In this document: piece by piece, positions 1 to 7,168 of the stretch | Position numbering within the stretch: the stretch's first letter is position 1 | Layout of the letters: each line of letters opens with the position of its first letter | From: JBFHES01 sp041584015 | Lineage (GTDB): Bacteria; Bacteroidota; Bacteroidia; Bacteroidales; M50B96 | DNA length: 17,356 nt | NCBI GenBank assembly: GCA_041584015.1 | Contig: JBFHES010000074.1 | Span: forward strand, 1-17,356 | Direction: 5' to 3' | Translations under genes and position numbers: made by a program | The notes under the pieces: generated by a model | Seen by the model: the letters and a program-made list of their open reading frames with translations, nothing else | Database searches by the model: none | What the model was told of the DNA's origin: nothing

Positions 1-235
1 AAAGTTAGCATTTGGGTTTGTATTTAATGCGAGAAACAAAACAGCAAAATAGATCAAGGTGTTTGATTTCCAGATCCACCGTTCGGCATAGCGTCCTAGC
101 TATGTCGCAGTGATCTGAGGCCACCGGCCTGATAAATTCACAGAGCCGGGGTTTTTCGTTAAAGTTTAAATATACATTCAGGAATGGCTTGTATTGAAAT
201 TATAAGATTCCTGATCTCCGCGTTGCTGCGTCAGG
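1..235. repeat. Long intergenic direct repeat, copy 1
   Basis: This non-coding element is repeated almost exactly at 515-750. The first 122 bases of the two copies are identical; after that I count six substitutions and one single-base insertion. It contains a compound hairpin at 71-117: outer arms CAGATC (71-76) and GATCTG (112-117), inner arms CATAGC (87-92) and GCTATG (99-104). A second stem CCGGC (124-128)/GCCGG (145-149) is followed by GGTTTTT and resembles a terminator. A third pair is ATTCCTGA (207-214) with TCAGGAAT (231-238). No coding frame is evident. The copy begins at base 1 of the window, so it may extend further left. It looks like a genome-specific repetitive intergenic element, not a gene; its family is not recognised. 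Confidence 0.9.
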
Positions 236-414
236 AATGAACGTTAGGATTGCTCAAACCCACCTTAGGCTAAACAAGATTATTCTTAAATCTCAACAAG
301 CCTTGCCACCGCTATCTTAATTAATTGTGTCAAGGTTATTAATCTCGCAGCTGATTAATTGAACCATCGGTGGCACGGATGCCACGAAGCAACAATTGAA
401 AATATTTTTGTGGC

Positions 415-427
415 GTCCTGAAAGGAC
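415..427. repeat. REP-like palindrome, GAA loop (first of pair)
   Basis: Arms GTCCT (415-419) and AGGAC (423-427) enclose a GAA loop. A sister palindrome with the same CCTGAAAGG core lies at 483-495, and between them sits an imperfect CCCGG...TTGGG inverted pair (440-459). This layout of short CCCTGAAAGGG-type hairpins around a CCC...GGG hairpin resembles dispersed REP-like intergenic sequences in Bacteroidota. That resemblance is from memory and was not searched. Confidence 0.55.
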
Positions 428-482
428 AGCTCAATTCAGCCCGGTGGTATCGCCTTGGGTTAATAATCCAAAACTGATTTTC

Positions 483-495
483 GCCCTGAAAGGGC
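483..495. repeat. REP-like palindrome, GAA loop (second of pair)
   Basis: Arms GCCCT (483-487) and AGGGC (491-495) flank a GAA loop. The palindrome has the same core and orientation as the one at 415-427, with starts 68 bp apart. It lies 20 bp before the second long repeat copy. Confidence 0.55.
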
Positions 496-514
496 AGTTT
501 AAATAAATCATGTG

Positions 515-750
515 AAAGTTAGCATTTGGGTTTGTATTTAATGCGAGAAACAAAACAGCAAAATAGATCAAGGTGTTTGATTTCCAGATCCACCGTTCGG
601 CATAGCGTCCTAGCTATGTCGCAGTGATCTGAGGCCTCCGACCTGATAAATTTACAGAGCCGGGGTTTTTCGTTAAAGTTTAAATAGACGTTCCAGGAAT
701 GGCTTGTATTGAAATTATAAGATTCCTGATCTTCGCGTTGCTGCGTCAGG
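515..750. repeat. Long intergenic direct repeat, copy 2
   Basis: This is the second copy of the element at 1-235, same orientation, about 97% identical. The compound hairpin is conserved exactly (outer arms 585-590 and 626-631). The CCGGC arm has become CCGAC (638-642), so the terminator-like second stem is weakened. One C is inserted near 693. Similarity stops around 750; copy 1 continues AATGA where this copy has AGTGC. Downstream to 838 is unremarkable non-coding sequence with a run of eight C (755-762). Confidence 0.9.
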
Positions 751-838
751 AGTGCCCCCCCCGATGTTGGGCTAGTCTACATGCGAAGTTGGTCAGTAAG
801 AAAATTGATTGAATACTGCAAAAACAGGCAATAAAAAA

Positions 839-860
839 GGAGACATCAATTGATGTCTCC
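839..860 (-). terminator. Rho-independent terminator of the queA operon
   Basis: A perfect palindrome with 11-bp arms GGAGACATCAA (839-849) and TTGATGTCTCC (850-860) lies 25 bp past the queA stop codon. On the minus strand it is followed by six T (the A run at 833-838). This marks the 3' end of the minus-strand ftsX-to-queA transcript. With no gene to its left in the window, it is probably used in one direction only. Confidence 0.85.
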
Positions 861-885
861 TTTAAAATATATCTAATAACTTCTG

Positions 886-1935
886 TTATAAAATCAACAT
901 GGCATCGCCGTATGTTCCAAAACGATACTTCTCTTTAATAGCTTCTTTGTACGCTTTAAAAAGTAGGTCGTAACCAGAGAACGCAGAAACCATCATTAAT
1001 AATGTGGTTAATGGCAGGTGGAAATTAGTGATCATTCGGTTAGGTACTTTTACCTGATATGGTGGAAAGATAAACTTGTTGGTCCATCCTTCGAAAGGCT
1101 TAAGCATGCCGGTTGTAGATACTGAACTTTCCAGTGTACGTAGTACGGTTGTTCCAACGGCACATACATTTTGCTTGTTCATTTTGGCGTTGTTTACCAT
1201 TTCAACAGCCTTATCTGAAATAAAGATCTGCTCAGAGTCCATTTTGTGTTTTGTAAGATCTTCAACATCAACACTTCTAAAATTACCCAAACCAACGTGG
1301 AGTGTAATTTCAGCAAAGTCAACACCCTTAATCTCTAAACGTTTCATTAGCTCACGACTAAAATGCATTCCTGCAGTTGGTGCTGCTACAGCTCCTTCGT
1401 GCTTGGCATAAATGGTCTGGTAGCGGTCTCTGTCTTCAGGTACAACCGGACGATTAATGAATTTTGGAAGTGGTGTTTCTCCAAGGTCGAATAAGGTTTT
1501 CTTGAATTCTTCATATGGTCCATCATAAAGGAATCGCAATGTTCTTCCTCTTGAAGTGGTGTTGTCGATTACTTCGGCAACTAAAGACTCATCTTTACCA
1601 AAATAGAGTTTATTTCCTATTCTAATTTTACGTGCAGGGTCAACAAGAACATCCCAAAGGCGTTGTTCTGTATTTAACTCTCTGAGCAAAAACACTTCGA
1701 TCTTTGCACCTGTTTTCTCTTTATTGCCGTACAAACGAGCAGGAAAAACTTTTGTATTATTGAACACCATAATATCATCTTCGCCAAAATAATCGATGGC
1801 GTCTTTGAAAATTTTGTGCTCAATGTCGCCTGTTTGGCGATTCACTACCATCAATCTCGATTCGTCTCTGTTATCCGATGGATAAAGCGAAATAAGGTTC
1901 TCAGGTAGATTGTACTTAAATTGTGATAACTTCAT
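886..1935 (-). CDS. queA: S-adenosylmethionine:tRNA ribosyltransferase-isomerase QueA
   Basis: QueA transfers the ribosyl part of S-adenosylmethionine to 7-aminomethyl-7-deazaguanine at the wobble position of tRNAs for Asp, Asn, His and Tyr, making epoxyqueuosine in the cytoplasm. The 349-aa product has the usual family length. Recognisable blocks are DESRLMVV (24-31), FPARLYG (64-70), GAVAAPTAGMHF (181-192), TLHVGLGNF (211-219), VGTTVLRTLES (260-270) and TNFHLP (303-308) followed by TLLMMVSAF. The ATG start gives the typical N-terminus MKLSQFKYNLPE. It is the last gene of the minus-strand operon, 21 bp after truB, and is followed by a strong terminator. Pairing with truB groups two tRNA-modifying enzymes. 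Identification is secure; other queuosine-pathway genes are not in the window. Confidence 0.97.
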   Translation of the reverse strand: MKLSQFKYNLPENLISLYPSDNRDESRLMVVNRQTGDIEHKIFKDAIDYFGEDDIMVFNNTKVFPARLYGNKEKTGAKIEVFLLRELNTEQRLWDVLVDPARKIRIGNKLYFGKDESLVAEVIDNTTSRGRTLRFLYDGPYEEFKKTLFDLGETPLPKFINRPVVPEDRDRYQTIYAKHEGAVAAPTAGMHFSRELMKRLEIKGVDFAEITLHVGLGNFRSVDVEDLTKHKMDSEQIFISDKAVEMVNNAKMNKQNVCAVGTTVLRTLESSVSTTGMLKPFEGWTNKFIFPPYQVKVPNRMITNFHLPLTTLLMMVSAFSGYDLLFKAYKEAIKEKYRFGTYGDAMLIL

Positions 1936-1956
1936 ATTGGTATGAGGTTTTCAATG

Positions 1957-2655
1957 TTAAACTTTATGTAATATTACTTTTTCTTCAAATTCTTTTAATC
2001 CGAGTGCATCACCTAACTCATAAGTGCCTGACTTTGTTCGGGTGAGCCCGGACATATACGCGCCGCATTCAAGTTTTTTTCCCAGATCATTAGCAATGGT
2101 GCGTATATAAGTTCCTTTGGAACATTTAATACGAACGCTAATTTCTGGTAAATTATGATCCATTAGTTCAATTTCATGAATGGTAACCGGTACAGGTTTT
2201 AATTCATGATCGGAACCTTCACGAGCCATTTCGTATGCTCTAACACCATCTACTCTTTTTGCAGAGAAAAGTGGCGGAACTTGTTCGCTTTCTTCGAGGA
2301 ACGTTGCCAGCGCTTTGTTAATCGCTTCGATTGTTATGCCGCTAATATCTTTATGATTTTCTACTTCTGTTTCCAGATCATAAGAGATAGTCGTCGCTCC
2401 CAGGGTGAATTTAGCTATATATTCTTTACTCTGATCTTGTAATGTAAAAAGCTGCTTGGTGGCTTTCCCAACACCAATAAGCATGAGACCATCGGCTAAT
2501 GGATCCAGCGTACCACCATGTCCAACTTTAATCTTTTTGGCGTTCAGGTTTTTCTTTAGGAGGTATCTTACTTTTTTAACAACATCAAATGATGACCATT
2601 CACGTGGTTTATTAATTAAAACCAGTGCCCCCGCTTGTAACTCCTCAAGAGTCAT
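1957..2655 (-). CDS. truB: tRNA pseudouridine(55) synthase TruB
   Basis: TruB isomerises uridine 55 of the tRNA T-arm to pseudouridine. The signature GHGGTLDPLADG (residues 45-56 from the chosen start) holds the catalytic aspartate, D51; INKPREWSSFDVV (14-26) and KCSKGTYIRTIANDLG are also typical. The 232-aa product is the short form usual in Bacteroidota, lacking the longer C-terminal extension of E. coli TruB (314 aa). The start is uncertain. I chose the ATG at 2655 because it gives the family-like N-terminus MTLEELQAGALVLINKP and has GAGG six to nine bases upstream. An in-frame ATG at 2676 and a TTG at 2703 would add hydrophobic residues that the family normally lacks. It lies 72 bp after uppP in the same operon. 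Confidence 0.95.
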   Translation of the reverse strand: MTLEELQAGALVLINKPREWSSFDVVKKVRYLLKKNLNAKKIKVGHGGTLDPLADGLMLIGVGKATKQLFTLQDQSKEYIAKFTLGATTISYDLETEVENHKDISGITIEAINKALATFLEESEQVPPLFSAKRVDGVRAYEMAREGSDHELKPVPVTIHEIELMDHNLPEISVRIKCSKGTYIRTIANDLGKKLECGAYMSGLTRTKSGTYELGDALGLKEFEEKVILHKV

Positions 2656-2727
2656 CCCTTCCTCAAATATCACCATAATAAGATATATAATAAAGAGCCG
2701 CAATGTGATGATTACGCTCTTGTGTGC

Positions 2728-3516
2728 CTAATATAATGCTGTTGCTATTGCTATGATACCAACTACTAAGCAGTAAATAGCGAAATAAATTAGTTTTCCT
2801 TTTTTTACAATTTTCAGCATCCAGGTGCATGCTAAAAGCCCGGATATAAATGCTGCCAGAAATCCAACTGCCAATGGTAAGAAACCAATGGATGTGTCGC
2901 TGGTTAAATTGCCAGATACCACATCTTTCAGATTTGCTCCAATGATTGGAATTAAAACCATCAGGAATGAAAATTTAGCAATGTCTTCTCTTTTTTTGCC
3001 CAGCAACAGTCCTGTTGCAATGGTTGATCCGGAACGTGAGATCCCTGGTAAAACAGCCATCGCCTGTGCTATTCCAATAATGAATGAATCGGCAAATGTT
3101 ATCTGCTTTTCTCTGCTTTTTGCATAATAGGTGAAACCAAGCAATGCGGCAGTAATAATAAGCATTGAACCTACAAAAATCATATTACCGGTAAAGAAAC
3201 TCTCTACTTCATCTTTAAAGAACAATCCAACTATTGCAACCGGTATCATTGATACGGCTATTTGTGCCGTGTACTTGGTCGATTCGTTCCATTTAAATTC
3301 AAACAATCCTTTAAATATGGAAACAATGTCTTTCCAGAATACAATGATTGTACTTAATACGGTAGCGCCGTGCACCACTACTGTAAAGGTAATGTTGTTT
3401 TTTGCCTCCACGTTTAGCAATACTTTCCCAATCTCTAGATGTCCACTTGAACTAATAGGAAGGAATTCTGCTAAACCCTGAAGGATACCAAGTATGAGTG
3501 CTTCTAACCAATTCAT
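2728..3516 (-). CDS. uppP: Undecaprenyl-diphosphate phosphatase UppP (BacA)
   Basis: This integral membrane enzyme removes a phosphate from undecaprenyl pyrophosphate, regenerating the lipid carrier for peptidoglycan and surface glycans; overproduction is known to confer bacitracin resistance. The 262-aa protein has the (E/Q)xxxE motif as Q13-GLA-E17, followed by FLPISSSGH (18-26), and the second catalytic motif PGISRSGST (157-165). Glutamine at the first motif position is a permitted family variant. Many hydrophobic segments fit the usual polytopic fold. Its ATG (3516-3514) shares one base with the TAA of the upstream DUF3098 gene (TAATG), which suggests translational coupling. Placement after ftsX fits a division and wall-synthesis context. 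Confidence 0.96.
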   Translation of the reverse strand: MNWLEALILGILQGLAEFLPISSSGHLEIGKVLLNVEAKNNITFTVVVHGATVLSTIIVFWKDIVSIFKGLFEFKWNESTKYTAQIAVSMIPVAIVGLFFKDEVESFFTGNMIFVGSMLIITAALLGFTYYAKSREKQITFADSFIIGIAQAMAVLPGISRSGSTIATGLLLGKKREDIAKFSFLMVLIPIIGANLKDVVSGNLTSDTSIGFLPLAVGFLAAFISGLLACTWMLKIVKKGKLIYFAIYCLVVGIIAIATALY

Positions 3517-3800
3517 TATTCAGCTGTCTCGATATTTTTAGGTTTGCGCATGATTGCCCAGATTTCGAAAACGAAACCAAACAATACAACTGTAGGAGCA
3601 AGGGTAATTCTTCTCCAACTGAAAATCTCAGGAGTTTGTGTTGGATCGTTGTTTGGATAGAAGTTGTTTGGATCGTCAACACCACCGCCAATCATAAGTA
3701 AGAAACCAATAACAATAATAGCAAACCCAATAATCAGGTATAAATAATTCTCTTTTGGGATTGCAAATCCAAGCGGGCTATTCTCTGTTTTCTTTGACAT
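3516..3800 (-). CDS. DUF3098 family small membrane protein
   Basis: This 94-aa protein has two predicted transmembrane helices (about 18-39 and 66-86). Family-typical blocks are FAIPKENY (12-19), a glycine-rich IGGGVDDP turn after helix 1, and SWRRITLAPTVVLFGF leading into helix 2. DUF3098 proteins are Bacteroidota-specific and of unknown function, and they recurrently sit between ftsX and uppP, as here. The stop codon overlaps the uppP start by one base, and ftsX ends 33 bp upstream. The conserved context hints at a role in the envelope or in division, but nothing in the sequence shows a catalytic activity. Confidence 0.88.
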   Translation of the reverse strand: MSKKTENSPLGFAIPKENYLYLIIGFAIIVIGFLLMIGGGVDDPNNFYPNNDPTQTPEIFSWRRITLAPTVVLFGFVFEIWAIMRKPKNIETAE

Positions 3801-3833
3801 TTTTCTAATTTTTTTATTTTCAGTTACACGCTT

Positions 3834-4724
3834 TTAAAAGTAAAGTTCATCAGATCTTAGGCGTAAATACTTGCTCACTGCAAAATAGGCAGCAATGAAA
3901 GTAATTAAAAAACCAATGATCATAATTCCGGCAAACAGTATGGCAAGTACGCGGTAATCTCCAAAGTTAATGGTGCCTTCTAGTTCTCCTTGCATTAGGT
4001 CCACAGCTCCCAGCAAAAGGAATATGGCAACAATGGCGGAGAATAATCCTTGCAACACGGCATTAAACAAATGCGGTCGTCTGATGTATCCGTTTGTTGC
4101 TCCAATCAGTTTCATGGTATTGATAAGAAAACGCTTGGAGTAAACCGAGAGCCTTACCGTATTGTTAATTAATACAATAGAGATGAGCAGAAACAACAGG
4201 CTAAAGACAAACAAGTAAAGACTAATTTGCTTTACATTTTCATTCACCATTTCAACCAGATTTTTTTGGTAATAAACTTCCTTAATCTGGCTGTATGCAT
4301 TTAAATCGTTTTCAATAATTTGAATACTATCCTTGTTGGCATAGCTTGCATGCAGCTTAACTTCAATTGAAGCCAGCAATGGGTTGTAACCTAAAAAGTC
4401 AACAAAGTTCTCTCCCAGATCTTCCTGGAATTCCTTTGCTGCTCTTTCTTTTGGAATGTATTCGGTTGATTTTACATAATGAGTTGCATCTAAATCTTTT
4501 TGCAACCTGATGATTTCAATTTCTTTTAAGTTGTCTTTTAAGATTACAGAAAAACCAATGTTCTCTTTCACATAATCCGACAATCGATTAGCATTTAAAA
4601 GCATTAAACCGATGAGCCCAATCATGAACAAAACCAGTGATATACTTATAATTGAAGTAGAGTAAGAACTGCGTAGCTTGTTCTTAAACTTACGTGATGT
4701 TATGTCTTTGTTGGGTTTTGCCAT
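3834..4724 (-). CDS. ftsX: Cell division protein FtsX (ABC transporter permease-like)
   Basis: FtsX is the membrane partner of the ATPase FtsE. The complex acts at the septum to control peptidoglycan hydrolases. The 296-aa product has the family layout: a short cytoplasmic basic N-terminus, TM1 (about 22-43), an extracytoplasmic domain (about 44-165), then three TM helices (about 167-190, 219-242 and 260-285). The block RFLINTMKLIGATNGYIRRP after TM2 matches the conserved FtsX region. The ATG at 4724 is preferred over a TTG one codon upstream. ftsE is not adjacent, as is common in Bacteroidota. It is the first gene of the operon running to queA, with a likely promoter at about 4750. Confidence 0.95.
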   Translation of the reverse strand: MAKPNKDITSRKFKNKLRSSYSTSIISISLVLFMIGLIGLMLLNANRLSDYVKENIGFSVILKDNLKEIEIIRLQKDLDATHYVKSTEYIPKERAAKEFQEDLGENFVDFLGYNPLLASIEVKLHASYANKDSIQIIENDLNAYSQIKEVYYQKNLVEMVNENVKQISLYLFVFSLLFLLISIVLINNTVRLSVYSKRFLINTMKLIGATNGYIRRPHLFNAVLQGLFSAIVAIFLLLGAVDLMQGELEGTINFGDYRVLAILFAGIMIIGFLITFIAAYFAVSKYLRLRSDELYF

Positions 4725-4749
4725 CAATAAAAATAATCGAAAAAGTCTG

Positions 4750-4757
4750 CAAATATA
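4750..4757 (-). promoter_or_regulatory. Putative -7 box of the ftsX operon promoter
   Basis: On the minus strand the sequence TATATTTG fits the Bacteroidota -7 consensus TAnnTTTG exactly. It would place the transcript start near 4743, leaving a leader of about 20 bases before the ftsX ATG. No clear TTG -33 box is seen at the expected distance, so the call rests on the -7 box and its position. Confidence 0.45.
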
Positions 4758-4879
4758 CTAAATAAGAGCTAAATATTCTTATCCGTTTTTCATCTTAAAA
4801 TGAAATAGTTAATACATCAATTTTCAGATGTTTGGTATTTCCTGTTTTTGAACCATAAAAATTTTTAATTTTGAGACCC

Positions 4880-4913
4880 TTTGAATTGGTGTTAATGGTC
4901 TCGATTATTTTTA
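4880..4913 (+). promoter_or_regulatory. Putative promoter of the uspA-SPOR-transketolase operon
   Basis: TTTG (4880-4883) is followed after 22 bases by TATTTTTA (4906-4913), one mismatch from TAnnTTTG. The predicted transcript start near 4920 leaves a leader of about 60 bases. The pair overlaps an inverted repeat GAGACC (4873-4878)/GGTCTC (4897-4902) with an 18-base spacer, which could be an operator or a chance match. Confidence 0.28.
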
Positions 4914-4981
4914 ACTGAATACAATAATGATCATAAAGTGACCGTGTAGTTTATCGAATAAGTACCTAAACATAAATAGTT

Positions 4982-5842
4982 TTGAATACACATAGTTTTA
5001 AATCGGTATCGCGAATAGTTGTGGGAATCGACTTTTCCGGAGATTCAATGAATGCACTTAAACACGCTATTTTGTGGGCCAATGCCATTCATGCTGATGT
5101 TCGTATTATTCATGTTAAGAAAAAGGAAAAATTTGATGTTCCTTATTATTTCGAAAATATTGAAACAAAACACACCAAGTCGCTGGATGATATTTTAAAT
5201 TATGTGATTAGCGAGTACAGTAAAACCTACAATGTTAAAAATGGTGTTTTTGATTACTTGGTACGTGAGGGACGTGTTTACTCCGAAATTACCGAATTAT
5301 TAAAAGAGTACCAATCATCATTGTTAATGCTTGGAACACATGGTGTTTCTGGTTTTGAAGAGTATTGGCTGGGAAGTACTGCATTTAAGGTAGTTATGAA
5401 ATCATCCGTACCAGTTGTTACCGTTCGAAGTGGATTCCCTTCTATAATGCCACAACGAATAATTGTGCCCATTGATGCGACTAATCAAACCCGGCAAAAG
5501 GTGCCTTTAATGGCAGACCTGGCTTTAAAGTTTGGTTCGGTTATTCATGTGCTCGGCGTTCGGGAAACAGACACAAAAGAAGTGATCACGCGAGTAACTA
5601 AATATATTGAACAGGTTTCGGAATATTTAACATCCAGAGGGGTAAGCTTTGAAACCGAAACGGTGAGTGGCGGAAATATTACCGATTTAACAATTGAGTA
5701 TGCTAAGAAGGTTGATGCCGATTTAATCTCAATAATGACAGAGCAAACGGAGCGACCGGAGAATATATTTATGGGACCGTATGCACAGCAAATGGTCAAT
5801 CATTCGCCAATACCTGTGTTAAGCATGCATCCAATAGAATAA
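4982..5842 (+). CDS. Tandem universal stress protein (UspA family)
   Basis: This 286-aa cytoplasmic protein has two USP domains, residues about 9-149 and 158-284. Domain 1 keeps the nucleotide-binding signature G-2x-G-9x-G-S as GTHGVSGFEEYWLGS (118-132) and the N-terminal strand RIVVGIDFSGDS with its conserved aspartate. Domain 2 begins RIIVPIDATNQT but lacks the glycine signature near the end (MTEQTERPENIFMGP), so it probably does not bind ATP; one active and one degenerate domain is a common arrangement. USP proteins bind ATP or AMP and modulate stress survival, with partners that cannot be deduced here. Translation appears to start at TTG (4982), because an in-frame stop lies at 4973-4975 and no ATG precedes the first conserved strand. 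The next gene follows after 5 bp. Confidence 0.9.
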   Translation: MNTHSFKSVSRIVVGIDFSGDSMNALKHAILWANAIHADVRIIHVKKKEKFDVPYYFENIETKHTKSLDDILNYVISEYSKTYNVKNGVFDYLVREGRVYSEITELLKEYQSSLLMLGTHGVSGFEEYWLGSTAFKVVMKSSVPVVTVRSGFPSIMPQRIIVPIDATNQTRQKVPLMADLALKFGSVIHVLGVRETDTKEVITRVTKYIEQVSEYLTSRGVSFETETVSGGNITDLTIEYAKKVDADLISIMTEQTERPENIFMGPYAQQMVNHSPIPVLSMHPIE

Positions 5843-5847
5843 AGATT

Positions 5848-6312
5848 ATGAGAAGAATATTGATAATTGCCGTATTAAGTATTTGCTCCTTTGTGCTTAA
5901 CGCACAAACCAGCGAAAGAGTTGTTCCTGAATTTACAACCTTGCGTCAAGCTCCTGGTGATAGCATAACAGAGAAAGTCGTTATTACTCAGGATGCGCGA
6001 TTGGTTGCATTAATGGAGAAGAACCTTGAAATAAATAAAGCTCATAAAGGAATTTCAGGTTACCGTATTCAGATATTTTCAGGATCGGGGAGCGAAGCAC
6101 GAAAAGATGCACAGCATGTTAGAGCAGAGTTCCTAAAGATTTTTCCGACGCTTGAAACGACTATTGTTTATGATGAGCCTTACTATAAAACACGTGTTGG
6201 AAATTTCAGAAACCGCACCGAGGGTTACAAGGTTTACAAAGCTATTTCAAAACATTTTCCAAGTTGTTACTTTGTAATCGAGTCTGAAATGGAATACCCT
6301 GAACTCGATTAA
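5848..6312 (+). CDS. Secreted SPOR-domain protein
   Basis: This 154-aa protein has a cleavable signal peptide (basic MRRI, hydrophobic core to about residue 16, likely cut after FVLNA-Q20). The C-terminal half, about residues 71-146, looks like a SPOR domain: GYRIQIFSGSGSEARKDAQ, a central helix, YYKTRVGNFRNRTEGYKVY, and a final strand CYFVIE. SPOR domains bind denuded glycan strands of peptidoglycan, often at the septum, so a periplasmic wall-associated role is likely. Short single-domain SPOR proteins of this kind are widespread in Bacteroidota. It sits between the stress protein and the transketolase subunit with 5-bp gaps on each side, so the three are probably cotranscribed, although no biochemical link is evident. 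Confidence 0.85.
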   Translation: MRRILIIAVLSICSFVLNAQTSERVVPEFTTLRQAPGDSITEKVVITQDARLVALMEKNLEINKAHKGISGYRIQIFSGSGSEARKDAQHVRAEFLKIFPTLETTIVYDEPYYKTRVGNFRNRTEGYKVYKAISKHFPSCYFVIESEMEYPELD

Positions 6313-6317
6313 TTGCT

Positions 6318-7145
6318 GTGGAAGATGCAGCATTGATAAAGCGCCTGAAAGCGATCGCCAGTAAGATTCGAGTAGATATCGTTCGTAGTTTGAACGCTGC
6401 CGGTTCCGGGCATCTGGGAGGTTCGCTTGGTTTAGCCGATGTGTTCACGGCCTTGTATTTTCATCTCTTAAATCATCAAGCCACAAATCCAAATTACATA
6501 AACCGCGACAGACTTGTTTTATCCATAGGACATGTTGCTCCGGTTTATTATGCAACCCTGGCCAATGCCGGTTATTTTCATGTGTCGGAATTGCTCAGCT
6601 TAAGAAAGCTTGGCTCCAGATTACAAGGACATCCGGGACGCGATCATGGTTTGCCGGGCATCGAGCTTTCTGCCGGATCATTGGGTCAAGGCCTGTCGGT
6701 GGCTGTGGGCATGGCTTTGGCAGCCAAAATGGATGCACGCGAGAATATTATCTGTTCTATACATGGAGATGGTGAACTGCAGGAAGGCTCTATTTGGGAA
6801 GCCGCGATGAGTGCCAGTCATCATAAACTTTCTAAGCTTATTGCTGTTGTTGATAGAAATTTTGTCCAAATTGACGGACGTGTCTCGGAGGTAATGGAAA
6901 TTGAACCGCTTAAGCAAAAGTGGGAGGCGTTTGGCTGGCAGTGTTTTGAGTGTAATGGCAACGATATTGAAGAATTTATAGTAACTTATAATCGTGCAAA
7001 GAACAACGATCCAAGACCAAAGGTCATTATTGCAGAAACATTAATGGGCAAAGGGATAAAAGCCATCGAAGGAGATTATCGCTGGCATGGCAAAGCACCA
7101 AATGATGAAGAAGCTGCGGCATTTATTGCAGCAATAGAAAACTAA
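6318..7145 (+). CDS. Transketolase, N-terminal (thiamine-diphosphate-binding) subunit
   Basis: This is the ThDP-pyrophosphate-binding half of a split transketolase, which moves two-carbon ketol units between sugar phosphates in the pentose phosphate pathway. The 275-aa length is normal for a stand-alone N-terminal subunit, so it is not a truncated gene. Visible motifs are GHLGGSLG (31-38), NRDRLVLSIGHVAP (62-75), GHPGRDHGLPGIE (104-116) with SAGSLGQGLSVAVGMALA following, and the ThDP/metal motif GDG (150-152) running to N181. The start is GTG (6318), five bases after the SPOR gene's stop codon; no upstream ATG fits. The pyrimidine-binding C-terminal subunit, normally encoded directly downstream, is missing here: the next gene is an unrelated secreted protein. 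Activity would require that subunit from another locus. Confidence 0.93.
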   Translation: MEDAALIKRLKAIASKIRVDIVRSLNAAGSGHLGGSLGLADVFTALYFHLLNHQATNPNYINRDRLVLSIGHVAPVYYATLANAGYFHVSELLSLRKLGSRLQGHPGRDHGLPGIELSAGSLGQGLSVAVGMALAAKMDARENIICSIHGDGELQEGSIWEAAMSASHHKLSKLIAVVDRNFVQIDGRVSEVMEIEPLKQKWEAFGWQCFECNGNDIEEFIVTYNRAKNNDPRPKVIIAETLMGKGIKAIEGDYRWHGKAPNDEEAAAFIAAIEN

Positions 7146-7168
7146 AAGTGTAAATTAAAAATAAACCA

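Noticed and set aside
1..750. CRISPR array from the repeated sequence at the left edge
   Set aside because: There are only two long copies (about 235 bp) with a single 279-bp spacer. CRISPR repeats are short, numerous and regularly spaced, and no cas genes are present.
1..750. Insertion sequence with terminal repeats around 236-514
   Set aside because: The repeats are direct and long, and the spacer encodes no transposase, so a composite transposon is not supported.
755..762. Run of eight C as a phase-variable tract
   Set aside because: It lies in non-coding DNA at the end of a repeat, with no gene or promoter that its length could switch; it may also be a sequencing artefact.
1076..1411. 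Plus-strand reading frame of 111 codons inside queA
   Set aside because: It is antisense to a fully conserved enzyme and its protein shows no domain or signal; it is a shadow frame.
4873..4902. GAGACC/GGTCTC inverted repeat as a riboswitch or terminator
   Set aside because: The 6-bp arms and 18-base AT-rich loop are weak, no U-tract fits, and no conserved riboswitch core is visible.
6318..7145. Transketolase as a truncated pseudogene
   Set aside because: The length, motifs and C-terminal region match complete stand-alone N-terminal subunits, and no remnant of the other half follows.
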